The notes under the pieces were generated by a model. That model saw only the letters and a list, made by a program, of their open reading frames with translations. It was not told the DNA's origin and did not search any database. The position numbers and the translations under genes are program-made. Shown here in pieces: positions 7,401 to 15,116 of a stretch of DNA of 15,889 bases. Position 1 is the stretch's first letter, and the number at the start of each line of letters is the position of its first letter. Source of the stretch: WHSW01 sp963769945 (GTDB taxonomy: Bacteria > Actinomycetota > Thermoleophilia > Solirubrobacterales > 70-9); contig CAVYOA010000012.1 of assembly GCA_963769945.1 (NCBI GenBank), positions 1 through 15,889 of the forward strand, given 5' to 3'.

Positions 7401-8000
7401 AACCAGTGGCCGCCCGAGCTCGCGGGCGTAGCGGACGATGCCCTCGTTGGCCTTGGATTGCTCTGGGATCCCGTTCTCTTGCACCTCGAAGTAGACGTCG
7501 TCGGCGCCGAAGATCTGGACGAGATCGTCGAGGTGGGCACGAGCGTCCGCGGGCCGGTCCTCGACCAGGCGCCGGCAAAAGCGCGACTGCAGACATCCGG
7601 TCAGGGCGATGACGCCATCGCAGTGGCGCGCCAGCAGCTCGGCATCGATGTTGGCCTTGCCGCGGTTGAAGCCCTCCAAGTAGCCGGCGGATGTGAGCTT
7701 GACGAGATTGCGAAAGCCTGCGTCGTCGGCGGCCAGCAGGGTCAGGTGGTTGCGCTCGACGCGGCCCTCGGCGCGGCGATCGTCGACGAAATAGGCCTCG
7801 AGGCCGAGGATTGGCTTGATTGCATGCTTGCGACAAGCCTTGAAATGCTCCACCGCTCCGTTCATCACCCCGTGATCGGTGAGCCCGAGCGCCGGCATCC
7901 CGAGCTGCGCCGCTCGCGCCGCCATCGCCTCGATCTTGCATGCTCCGTCAAGCAGCGAGTACTCGCTGTGGACGTGCAGATGTGCGACCTTCCCGCTCAC
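4482..8000 (-). CDS. dnaE: DNA polymerase III alpha subunit
   Basis: Catalytic subunit of the replicative polymerase, 1172 residues and uninterrupted, a normal DnaE length. The N-terminal PHP domain has HLHVHSEYSLLDG (7-19), LTDHG (40-44), LGLEAYFVD (65-73) and ATADVHYL (201-208). These metal-binding residues are retained, so the domain may have the proofreading exonuclease activity known for mycobacterial DnaE1. The polymerase core has GPGRGSAAGS (353-362) and the acidic cluster PDIDIDF (394-400) that holds catalytic aspartates. Later come FNKSHAACYALIAYRTAYLK and helix-hairpin-helix and OB-fold regions (VTVGGIVSEAKKVRTRRGG). The start is GTG, with the PHP motif beginning six residues in as usual; no good ribosome binding site is seen. 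It is divergent from the SixA-like gene, with 71 bases between them. Confidence 0.97.
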   Translation of the reverse strand: MSGKVAHLHVHSEYSLLDGACKIEAMAARAAQLGMPALGLTDHGVMNGAVEHFKACRKHAIKPILGLEAYFVDDRRAEGRVERNHLTLLAADDAGFRNLVKLTSAGYLEGFNRGKANIDAELLARHCDGVIALTGCLQSRFCRRLVEDRPADARAHLDDLVQIFGADDVYFEVQENGIPEQSKANEGIVRYARELGRPLVATADVHYLHKEDYQNHAALLCVQTKSTLEQPKLTFDTNEFFLKSAEEMTEAFAAHPGSVETTLEIAERCQVEIELGKLLLPRFPTSDGEEPGAMLRRLVEEGLGHRYGDPIPAAARERAEFELGVIAEMGFESYFLIVWDFVRYAKENGVAVGPGRGSAAGSIVAYSLNITDLDPLANDLLFERFLNPARKSMPDIDIDFSVRGRERVIRYVQEKYGRESVAQIITFGKMAPRAATRDAARVLGHTHATGDRLAKLIPEPIMGRSPSFEECMKPNQDLRKAYDAETDAREIVDVARGLEGIVRNNSIHAAAVVIADRPLDEIVPLQLAEDRGAGAEKGSNGKPVRQYKIVTQYSMGPIEEIGLLKMDFLGLRNLDVIEDAVEIVRRSREIELDMQAIPLDDAKTYEMLAKGDSVGVFQLESEGMRDALRKVKPTQFDDIVALVSLYRPGAMRYIDEYASGKRNPSQVKFADDRLRSITEATYGCCIYQEQLMEISKQLGGFSGAEADDLRKAIGKKKRDLMATMKDKFIEGCAASGTATAVAKDLWSLMTAAADYSFNKSHAACYALIAYRTAYLKANYPAEYMAAVISSVMSTKDKVPFFVNRCEAMGIEVMPPDVNSSVHGFVVSGNSIRFGLDAVKNVGHSAVETIIASREAGGPFESIWDFCDRVDARAVNKRAIECLVKCGALDSTGDGRRGMLEILPQAQTAGQKSQEDSRRGQGSIFDLGGEPGGGQTSEPGFAAPRHSPVPEGEFDQRELLRLEKETLGTFVSAHPLAEVREALRARTERPLAAVADLPDGAWVTVGGIVSEAKKVRTRRGGYVMFAGLDDLEGQIELFVRDAASEAAEAIEVDSVIVIRGRVDKQEGGKLSVVVHEADQFEPDANELAVARAKAKAVTGPLTLRVDAAEFRAGLIDELKTVFESFPGHNEVMLEMRTREGTRRLRFGSDYRVAPSPALRAELDQLLGPSALAA

Positions 8001-8071
8001 CGCTCGATCATGGCAAGCGGGCCAGATGTCACCGGCAGGCGATTGCGCAAAGTGCGACGATCGTCAGGCGA

Positions 8072-8509
8072 ATGATCTGGCTGCTGAGACACGGCGACGC
8101 CGAGGACATCGTCGACGATGATGCGTCGCGACCGCTCACGGCCAAGGGCAAGCGTCAGGCGCGGGCCGCGGGTGCGGCGCTCGCAAGGCTGGATGCGGGG
8201 ATCGAAGCGTGCCTGACGAGCCCCAAGGTGCGAGCCGCCGCCACGGCCACGCTCGTCTGCGACGCGCTCGGAATCGAAGCGGAGCCGAGCGACGCCTTGG
8301 GCGGCGGCGACTTCGATCCGGCTGCCCTGGCTCGGGGGCGCGGCGAGGTTCTGCTCGTCGGCCACGAGCCCGATCTCTCGCGGGCCGTGCAGCTTGCCAC
8401 CGGCGCTCGGGTGGAGATGAAGAAAGGGGGCCTGGTGGTGATCGACGACAGCGTCGTGCACGCGCTCCTGCGCCCCGACGCGCTGCGCCGGATCGCCGAG
8501 CTGGACTGA
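8072..8509 (+). CDS. SixA-like histidine phosphatase
   Basis: A small (145-residue) phosphatase of the histidine-phosphatase superfamily. The catalytic motif is at the extreme N-terminus, WLLRHGDAED (R6, H7), followed by SRPLTAKGKRQARAAG, LTSPKVRAAATA with the second conserved Arg, and LLVGHEPDLS with the second catalytic His. This compact, helical-insert-free layout matches SixA, which removes phosphate from phosphohistidine in phosphorelay proteins. The substrate here is not known, and small-molecule substrates are possible. ATG 8072 is chosen because it places LLRHG at the N-terminus; the frame extends upstream without homology. It stops four bases before the stop of the convergent coiled-coil gene, with no space for a terminator. 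Confidence 0.85.
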   Translation: MIWLLRHGDAEDIVDDDASRPLTAKGKRQARAAGAALARLDAGIEACLTSPKVRAAATATLVCDALGIEAEPSDALGGGDFDPAALARGRGEVLLVGHEPDLSRAVQLATGARVEMKKGGLVVIDDSVVHALLRPDALRRIAELD

Positions 8510-8513
8510 GGGA

Positions 8514-10037
8514 CTAGGAGACGACGCGCAGGTAGGTGAGCGCCAGCCGAGTGCGTTCGTCGCTCTCGCGCAAGCGTTCGTCGGCGGCGCGCAGGCGTTC
8601 CAGCACGTCGTCGAGACGGTCACGCGCCTCGGCTGTGTTCGCCTGTTGCTCGATCCGGCGCGTCAGTTGACTGGCCGTTTCGGTGACGTCGCGGATCGCC
8701 ACCGCAGCCGCGTTGTGGGCCTCCGCGCTCACGGTGGCCTCGGCGATCTTCGCCGTCTCGGCGACACGCTCGACCGCGACGGCCGCGGTCGCGCGGACAG
8801 CGTCATCGATATCGGAGAGCTCTTCCTCGAGCGCGGCGATCTCGCTCGCGACCGCCTCCGCCTGCTTCGCGACGGCCTGCTCGGATTCGACCATCAGGGT
8901 GCGTAAGCCGTCGACGTTCTCGCGCGCCTCTCGGCCCAGGTCCTCCACATCCGCGCGCAGCCCCGCGAGGTCCTCGTCTCGAAGCCGCTCGACCGTGCTC
9001 GTCAGCTCGGCGACGACCTCGTCCCCACGCTTGGCGATTCGGCGCTCGGCAGCGACGATGCGAGACTCGCGTTCCTCCCGGGCCAGCTTCAGCTCTTGGC
9101 GCCGCGCCTTGCGCGAAAGCGTCTTGTCGGCGTGTGCTGTGATCGCTCGTTCGACCTCGGATGCCGCCGCGGTGGCCGCGGTCTGCGCTTGATCGGCGAG
9201 CTGTATCGAAAGCCGTTCGCTGACGGAGTCGACGACGGCCTCGGCCGTGGAGGAGATCGTTGCCTCGCTGCGCTCTCGTGTTGCCGCCAGCGAACGCTCA
9301 GCGCGTTCGAGCTCGGCCGCCAATGATTCCGTGGCCGCCTGAGCACGCTGATCGATCGACCGCTCGCCCGCGACCCGGCGCAGTTCGAGGTCGTCGTCGA
9401 GTTCTTGGCGCGCGCGCTCCAGCGCCGCCGTGAACCTCCCGTCCACAGCGGCACTCGCCGTTGTCACGAAGCCGCGCATCTCGCTGTCGAGCTCCTGGGC
9501 GCGCTCGCGCGCGGCTCGATCGGCGGCCACGCCGAGCTCGAGCTTTGCCGCCTCGAGCTGTTCGGCGACGACCATCGAGACCTCGGTTCGCAGCTCGCCG
9601 CGAAGCGCGGCTATCCGATCCGCGAGCTCGATCGAGATCGCGGCGTCGCGCTCGGAGGCCTTGTGGTCGAGCCCATCGGCCAGCTGCTTTCTCGCTTTCT
9701 TGACACGGCGAGCGATCTCACCCTGAATCTCGCTCTGCGCCGCCGCGACGACCGCCTTGCGACGGCGCTTGTTCTCGCGACGCTCGATCTCCACCCGCTC
9801 GGCGACCGAGTCCTCGACTTCCTCCAAGCGTGCCGCAATCACGCCCTCGAGGCGCGCGACCTCGCTCTCGACGCGCTCTCGCGCGATCGCCGTCGTCCCC
9901 TCCAGCACGCGCTCGGTGAGCTCGCCGAGCTCGGCATCGAGGCGCGCCGCCTCGTCTGCGAGCTGGCGCAGGAGCTCCTCGCGAGCGCGCCCGGCGGCAC
10001 TTGACTCGGTCATCCAAAGTGGCTTCGCGGCGCGCAT
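8514..10037 (-). CDS. Long proline-free coiled-coil protein, function unknown
   Basis: I do not recognise a family. The 507-residue product is almost wholly predicted alpha-helix: rich in Ala, Glu, Arg, Leu and Asp, with dense heptad-like patterns (LEEVEDSVAERVEIERRENKR, EIAALEEELSDIDDAV). It has no signal peptide or membrane helix. After residue 8 there is no proline, tryptophan or cysteine and only one tyrosine. The sole Pro and Trp lie in the first eight residues, before a second Met. This favours ATG 10013 (MTESSAAGRA, 499 residues) as an alternative start, although ATG 10037 has a GGA seven bases upstream. Such long rods act as cytoskeletal scaffolds (FilP or DivIVA-like) or chromosome organisers in other bacteria. 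That is analogy only. Confidence 0.75.
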   Translation of the reverse strand: MRAAKPLWMTESSAAGRAREELLRQLADEAARLDAELGELTERVLEGTTAIARERVESEVARLEGVIAARLEEVEDSVAERVEIERRENKRRRKAVVAAAQSEIQGEIARRVKKARKQLADGLDHKASERDAAISIELADRIAALRGELRTEVSMVVAEQLEAAKLELGVAADRAARERAQELDSEMRGFVTTASAAVDGRFTAALERARQELDDDLELRRVAGERSIDQRAQAATESLAAELERAERSLAATRERSEATISSTAEAVVDSVSERLSIQLADQAQTAATAAASEVERAITAHADKTLSRKARRQELKLAREERESRIVAAERRIAKRGDEVVAELTSTVERLRDEDLAGLRADVEDLGREARENVDGLRTLMVESEQAVAKQAEAVASEIAALEEELSDIDDAVRATAAVAVERVAETAKIAEATVSAEAHNAAAVAIRDVTETASQLTRRIEQQANTAEARDRLDDVLERLRAADERLRESDERTRLALTYLRVVS

Positions 10038-10132
10038 CGTGATTCCGCTCGCTGCACGGTCGCTCGCAGCGGTTAGATGACTGAGTCCTAATTGACGTGC
10101 GCTCGGGGGGCGGCCTGGCGCGCGGCGGGCAA

Positions 10133-10154
10133 GCCCATGCTGGTGGGCATGGGC
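10133..10154. repeat. 8-bp stem inverted repeat in a divergent gap
   Basis: GCCCATGC (10133-10140) and GCATGGGC (10147-10154) are perfect inverted copies around TGGTGG. They lie in the roughly 200-base gap between the coiled-coil gene and the glycan polymerase-like gene. The site could be an operator or an RNA hairpin. Little else stands out in this gap apart from the AT-rich stretch at 10201-10230. Confidence 0.4.
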
Positions 10155-10200
10155 GAGTCCGACGGGCGCGTCGGCGACGGTATGCGTAATCCGGGCGTGC

Positions 10201-10230
10201 GTTCAATTGGTAATCATTCATCTAGCTTTC
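10201..10230 (+). promoter_or_regulatory. AT-rich promoter candidate of the glycan polymerase gene
   Basis: A sharp AT-rich island in an otherwise GC-rich region, just before the ATG at 10239. TAGCTT (10223-10228) is the best-placed -10 and would start transcription a few bases before the ATG. TAATCA (10211-10216) is another option. No clear -35 is seen. Confidence 0.35.
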
Positions 10231-10238
10231 GCGAGCTG

Positions 10239-12238
10239 ATGAAGACGTCACCCAACTCGGCGGAGCACGGTCACGGCTTCACGCGACCCCAACCGGCGGC
10301 ACTCGTCCTGATCACCGTGCTCGGGACGATCTTCGCCTGGTGGGCTTGGAAGGAGGGGGCTTACTTCGGCGTCGTACTGCTGCCGGCGACGGTCTTGCTT
10401 TGCGTGACGGCGGCGCTGGTCGCTGTCCTAGCGCCACAGCGACTCGGCTTTCGCCGCAATCGCGCCGCGGCGATTGCCCTTGTGTCGCTCGCGGGGCTGG
10501 GCCTTTGGTCTCTGCTCTCGGCCACCTCGAGCCCAACGCCCGACATCGCTGTCGCCGACGCCCAGCGAATCCTCGTCTACGCCTTGATCTTCGGCCTCGG
10601 CCTGTGGTCGTGCAAGCTGCTTGGGCCACGGACGGAGCTCTCATTGGTACCCGTCGTGGGGAGCGGCTGCAGTTGCCGGTGTCATCACCGTAGTCGCCCT
10701 GATGACCAGCGACAGCGCGCGCAGCGTGCTCGAGATCGACGGCACCCTGGACTTCCCTCTGGGCTATCGCAACGCCACCGCCGCGTTCTTTGCGATCACG
10801 CTCTTCCCGGCCCTGGGGCTGGCCGGCAACCGCGACCTGGACCCCCGCATGCGAGCGGTGTCGTTGGGCGCGGCGACCCTGAACATCACGATGATCCTGC
10901 TGTGTCAAAGCCGCGCTTCGATCCCCGCGCTCGGACTCGCCGTAATCGTCTACCTGCTGTTGTCGCCCCTTCGCCTTCGCGCCCTCACCTGGCTCGTGCT
11001 GGCGACGCTGCCTGCGATCGGCGCCGTGCCCGCGATGACGGACCTCTACACGACGGTGAACGGATGAGGGATTGCGCGGGGCCCTCGATGCGATCCGCTT
11101 TGCCGGCGCTTCGGCAGCGCTGTGCGCGGCGATTGGGGTCGTTGTCGGCGCCGTCGCGATCCTCGTCGAGGCGCGCCTGCCGGACCGCAGCTCGAACGCC
11201 GGGCGAAGCAATCGGCTGGTCGCCGGGGGCCTGGCGGTCCTGATTGCGGCCGGCATGGTCGGCTTCGTCGTGGCCGTCGGTGACCCGGTCGACTGGATGA
11301 GCAGCGCGTCGATGAGGTTCGCGCCGGCGGAGGCGGACCCTCGGGCGAGGGGAGTACGAGGTTCGGCTTCGACGCGAGCTCGGATCGCATCGACCTCTGG
11401 GGTGTGGCGCTCGACGTTGCGGCCGAGAAGCCGCTACTGGGCGACGGTGGTGGCGGCTATCAGTACACCTACCTGCAGGAGCGTGAGTTCACTTACCGGA
11501 CGGCGCGCGATGCCCACAGCGTGGAGCTCGAGGTCCTTGGCTGAACTGGGCATTGTTGGCCTGGTCTTGCTGCTCACGGCGATCGCCGCTGCCGCGTGGG
11601 CGGTCCTGCGCGCCCGCAAGCTCGAGCCGTCGGCGGCTGGACTCGGCGCGATTGCGCTCGCGAGCGGCACCTACTGGCTGGTGCATTCGTCGGTCGACTG
11701 GTTCTGGGCCTATCCAGCGGTGACAGCCCCCGCGATCATGCTGGCCGGGGCGGCCAGCGCGCCAGGCCTGGTCGTGCTCGAGGACGGCCGAAAAAGAGGG
11801 TGGCGACCGTGGCTGCTGGTCGGGCTGTCGCTGCTGGCCGTGAGCGCGGTGCCTCCATTTCTGAGCGAGCGCTACGTGAACGATGCCTACGAGAATTGGC
11901 GAGTGGAGCCCGATCGCGCCTATGCCGACCTCGATCGCGCCAGCGATCTCAACCGTCTCAGCGACGCTCCGTTACTGGCCGAAGCCGCGATTGCGATGGC
12001 CGGCGGTGACCGTGCGCGCGCGCTCGCGGCTCTGGGCGAGGCGACCGAGCTTCGCCCTGAAGAGTACGCCGGCCATTATCTGCTGGCCGAGCTACAGGCA
12101 AAGCAGAACCCGGACCTCGCCCGCGACGAGATCCTGATTGCACTCGAGCTCAATCCGCTCGACGAGCAGGTGCAGACCCTGGCCAGAGATCTCGGCCTCG
12201 ACCCGGAGGACTGGCCAGCGCCTGCGCAATCGCCTTGA
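10239..12238 (+). CDS. O-antigen ligase/polymerase-like membrane protein with TPR-like tail, multiply frameshifted
   Basis: A polytopic membrane protein of the O-antigen ligase/Wzy type, which joins or transfers lipid-linked glycans outside the membrane. Conserved coding jumps frame four times. An extra G in 10658-10661 restores VVGAAAVAGVI. An extra G at 11062-11063 restores VNDEGLRGAL. A missing G near 11310 restores SDEVRAGGGG. An extra T at 11537-11538 restores EVLAELGIVGL. The repaired length is 665 residues. About ten hydrophobic helices are followed by the loop RIDLWGVALDV, KPLLGDGGGGY and DAHSVELEVLAELG, a signature of this family, then more helices. A cytoplasmic-type tail (RARALAALGEATELRPEEYAG) resembles TPR repeats. 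ATG 10239 is chosen because hydrophobic sequence starts soon after; the frame is open upstream. The neighbouring phosphoglycosyltransferase supports a polysaccharide role. It could be a true pseudogene. Confidence 0.72.
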
Positions 12239-12253
12239 CCGGCGACAGGCCGT

Positions 12254-13744
12254 TCAGCCCCGGCTTCCTTACCGATGAGGAAGCGCTCGCCGGGGGCACG
12301 CAGTCCGCGATGCGCGTCGCGGAACACCTCGACGCCGGTTTCAGCGAGGATCAACGTGTCGGAGAGAACCGAGCGGCGCTTGATGTAGAAGAGGTCGTGG
12401 CAGAGCTTCCATGCCGTGCCCAGGTCAGAACCGGCGTACCCGCAGCGCAAGGCGGCCCAACCGGCTATCCCGGGCTTGATCAGCTGACGGCGGGTGTAGT
12501 GAGGGAAGCGGCGCTCGAGCTGGGAAACGATCTCCGGGCGCTCGGGCCGCGGGCCGACCAAGGTCATCTCGCCGCGAAAGACGTTGAGCAGCTGCGGGAT
12601 CTCGTCGAGATGGGACCGTCGCAGGAGCCTGCCGATGCGGGTGATCCGCTCGTCGCGTTCGAGCGACCACTGGGGGCCGTCGCTCTCCGCGTCCACACGC
12701 ATCGTGCGCAGCTTGATGATGTCGAACCCGCCGCCGTGCTCTCCAAGGCGACGCTGTGTGTAGAAGACGGGACCGCCGTCGACGAGCTTGATCGCGAGTG
12801 CGGCGATTGCCAGGACCGGGAGAAAGAGAATGGCCATCAGGGAGCCAACCAGAAGGTCGAAGACACGCTTCGAGGTCGGGCCGGCGGCGCGAAAGCGAGG
12901 ATGCATGATGTAGCGGTACCAGGCGGCGTCGATCGTGCCTACGGGAACGTGCCCGAAGGCGTCCTCGTAGAGCTGGTTGGCGGCGATCAGCCGAACCGGC
13001 AGGTCGAGGCACTGGTCGGCGACGGCGGCGAACACGTCTTCGATGCGACCTTCGAGCTCGTTGGGGGTCGGCGCTACGACGAGCATCTCGATCCGCTCGG
13101 CCAAGACGGCGTGGCGCACCTCCTGCATCGTCCCGAGCCAGCGCAGACCCCGATACTCGCCGGGATCCCCCGGCGCTGATCCAGCCGGTGACGTTGTAGG
13201 TCTTGATTCGGGCCGCCTCGAGCTCAGCGACGAAGTCGGCCGCGAACTCACGGGAGCCGATGACTGCAACTCGAGCCTGGAGCCCGTCCTCGAGATACCC
13301 TCGGATCCAGGCTCCGAGGGCCATTACGAGCCAGGCGGCTGCGACCGCGGCTTCCAGGCTCGCCAGCGAGTACGATTGGCCCGCGGCCACGGCGACGAGC
13401 CAGCCGGCGCCGACGCCAACCAGCGGCGTCGCGAAGCCGAGGATGACGCGACTCGCGGGCATCAGGTGGAGAGGCAACTGCGAGCGCTGGATCGTCGAGG
13501 TGGCGATAAAGACCGACGCGAACAGGATCAGGGCCTGACCGACCTCGCCGATGTGCAGGTACGCGATCAGGCCGGCGGCCAGCGAGGGGGCCAGCCGCAA
13601 GGTCGTCAGATCGATCACGCGCTGCGCCTCCAGCGCCCTCAGGCCGCGACGCTGCGGGCGCCCGTTCGAGACGTTGATATCTGCCGCGCTGACGGCAGCC
13701 TCGATCGCGACTCCTGCGCTCAGGTTGTGCTCTTGGCCCGACAA
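12254..13744 (-). CDS. Polyprenyl-phosphate sugar phosphotransferase (WbaP/WcaJ type), frameshifted
   Basis: Initiates polysaccharide assembly by moving a sugar-1-phosphate onto undecaprenyl phosphate at the inner membrane face. About four N-terminal helices (50-146) are followed by a Rossmann-like region (ARVAVIGSREFAADFV) and the catalytic domain from about 292: KRVFDLLVG with a membrane helix, IIKLRTMR, the Asp-Glu pair in SHLDEIPQLLNVFRGE, LVGPRPE, PGIAGWAALRCGYAGS and KLCHDLFYIKRRS. One extra C in 13167-13171 (plus strand) breaks the frame; removing it gives ISAGDPGEYRGL. The TTG start has GGA five bases upstream. As written the frame runs on to 12076, antisense to the preceding gene. 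I end it at TGA 12254, reached if the C4 run at 12258-12261 is one base short; this gives 496 residues. Sugar specificity is unknown. Confidence 0.82.
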
Positions 13745-13796
13745 TCCGATCCACCCTTACTGGTCATCGAGGGGCGGCAGCCCCCACTGTCCATCG

Positions 13797-13826
13797 GTTC
13801 TACGCCGGTATACCTGCAGTCGTCAA
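13797..13826 (-). promoter_or_regulatory. Promoter of the sugar phosphotransferase gene
   Basis: On the minus strand TTGACG (13826-13821) and TAGAAC (13802-13797) are separated by 18 bp, a good housekeeping-type promoter. Transcription would start near 13790, leaving a leader of about 46 bases before the TTG start. Confidence 0.5.
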
Positions 13827-13894
13827 CGGTACCGGGTCCGAAATACCAGGAAGATTCGTTCGCATTACTGCAAAGCGGCTACCGTAGTTTCGGG

Positions 13895-13926
13895 TTGACT
13901 CGGGACGGATATCCCTGCCGTAGCAT
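13895..13926 (+). promoter_or_regulatory. Weak promoter candidate of the LuxR/GAF gene
   Basis: TTGACT (13895-13900) and TAGCAT (13921-13926) lie 20 bp apart, longer than the usual spacer. The -10 would start transcription around 13933, close to the TTG at 13938. Nothing better is seen in the gap. Confidence 0.25.
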
Positions 13927-13937
13927 CAGCGCAGAAC

Positions 13938-14725
13938 TTGGAGACCCCGGAGAAGATCAGTCCCGCCCCGCCTGCCGCCGTAGGCAGCCCGCGTATGCGG
14001 GTACCGCTGACGAAGCGCGAACGGCAGATTCTCGGGCTTCTTGCCGAGGGCATGAGCGGGGCCCAGATCGCCGCCAAGTTGGTGCTCTCGCCTGAGACCG
14101 TGCGCACCCATGTTCGCAACGCGATGGGAAAACTCGGCGCGGCGACTCGCTCGCAGGCAGTGGCGCTCGCCCTCCAAAGCCGGGAGATAGGCCGTGACAC
14201 GGCCGAGAGCTCGAGCCGCTCGGCGCAGCCGCCGACCGCGGCGCCGCTCGAGGGTAGTTCGCCGCGGGCGCTGGCGCAGATGCTCTCGGGCCTCGTTTCG
14301 CTCTATGACGTCGATGGCGGCGCGATCTATCTCGCTGACGAGGACGGCCTCTCGCTGCGCCGCATCACCGAGCCGGGGGCTGCAGCCGTCGCCGCGTTCC
14401 CCACCGCTTTTTCGCTCGGGGAAGGGGCGCTCGGACGGGCAGCCCTCGAGCGCCGGGCTCAGCTCATGGGCGGGCGGGGCGACGGCACCTCGAGCGGCGG
14501 GGCGCTGATCGCGGCACCGATGATCGGCGCCGGCCGACTGCTCGGCGTGATCGCTCTCGCGGCGCGACTCAGTCGCCCGATCGGGCGCAGCGAGCTGCTC
14601 TTGCTGCAGGCCCTTGCCAATCGCATCGCAGAGGTGGTGCTGGCCGGCGGTGAGGTCGAGACCGGCTCGACCGCGCGATGGAGAGCTTCCGGGCCTCCTG
14701 GTCGGCCGCCACGCGCGCCGGCTGA
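13938..14725 (+). CDS. LuxR-type HTH regulator with GAF domain, frameshifted near its end
   Basis: Transcription regulator with the DNA-binding domain first. Residues about 22-78 are a LuxR/FixJ helix-turn-helix: LTKRERQILGLLAEGMSGAQ, LVLSPETVRTHVRNAMGKL. Residues about 105-238 are GAF-like: MLSGLVSLYDVDGGAIYL, FSLGEGALGRAAL, APMIGAGRLLGVIALAAR, LLLLQALANRIAEVV. The usual LuxR order has the HTH last. As written the frame runs to 15005 across the antisense STAS gene with sequence unlike a protein. One missing base at about 14664-14665 moves to a frame reading LDRAMESFRASWSAATRAG and stopping at 14725. This gives 262 residues and leaves a 25-base gap to the STAS gene. The start is TTG 13938; ATG 13995 (MRVPLTKRE) is an equally good choice. 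Ligand and targets are unknown. Confidence 0.78.
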
Positions 14726-14731
14726 TCAAGC

Positions 14732-14741
14732 CCTGGCCAGG
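14732..14741. repeat. 10-bp palindrome in a convergent gap
   Basis: CCTGGCCAGG is a perfect palindrome in the 25-base space between the LuxR/GAF and STAS stops. It may be chance, or part of a weak terminator. Confidence 0.25.
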
Positions 14742-14750
14742 CCCTCGGGG

Positions 14751-15116
14751 TCAGATTCCGGACGCCGCAAGCGCCTTGAAGGATTGCTCGCGGTCTTGGT
14801 CCATTGGCGCGACCGTCTCCATCGCACAGAGCTCGAGCACGCGTTTCGTCGGCGCGCCGTCGGGAACCACGAGCCTGATCGCCTGGCGCCGGGCGGCGAG
14901 ACGTCGGCCGAGGTCGAAGAGCAGGTGGATTCCCGAGCTGTCGAGATAGCGCACCTGCGAGAGGTCGAGAACGAGCGCGCTCGCGGTGCTCGGCAGGCGC
15001 TCTGACAGAGCGAGTCTGAGGTCGGCCGCATTGGAGCCGTCGATCTCGCCTTCCAAGGCTGCCACCAGCACACCATCGTGGTGCTCGAACTCGAAACTGG
15101 CAATGCGGTCCCTCAC
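14751..15116 (-). CDS. STAS-domain anti-sigma factor antagonist (RsbV/SpoIIAA-like)
   Basis: A 121-residue single STAS domain. Antagonists of this type bind an RsbW-like kinase to free a sigma factor; phosphorylation of a serine turns them off and a PP2C phosphatase turns them on. The conserved features are GVLVAALEGEIDGSNAADL near the N-terminus and the phosphorylation loop LVLDLSQVRYLDSSGIHLLF with S60/S61. The GTG start overlaps the stop of the upstream phosphatase/kinase gene by four bases (GTGA), so the two are translationally coupled and almost certainly partners. The length is typical and the frame intact. No sigma factor gene is visible nearby, so the final target is unknown. Confidence 0.9.
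   Translation of the reverse strand: MRDRIASFEFEHHDGVLVAALEGEIDGSNAADLRLALSERLPSTASALVLDLSQVRYLDSSGIHLLFDLGRRLAARRQAIRLVVPDGAPTKRVLELCAMETVAPMDQDREQSFKALAASGI

Noticed and set aside
7086..8075. Open plus-strand frame of 329 codons across the dnaE 5' end
   Set aside because: It is antisense to the PHP domain, shows no recognisable motif, and ends in the short gap before the SixA-like gene.
10312..11256. Minus-strand open frame of 314 codons opposite the ligase-like gene
   Set aside because: It is Arg/Gln/Pro-rich with no domain. The plus strand shows hydrophobic helices and family motifs once frames are joined.
12235..14095. Long plus-strand open frames (314 and 372 codons) opposite the sugar phosphotransferase
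   Set aside because: The minus strand carries clear phosphoglycosyltransferase motifs throughout; the plus frames show none.
14726..15005. Extension of the LuxR/GAF protein to 15005
   Set aside because: It is antisense to an intact STAS gene. A one-base shift gives a natural C-terminus and a stop at 14725.
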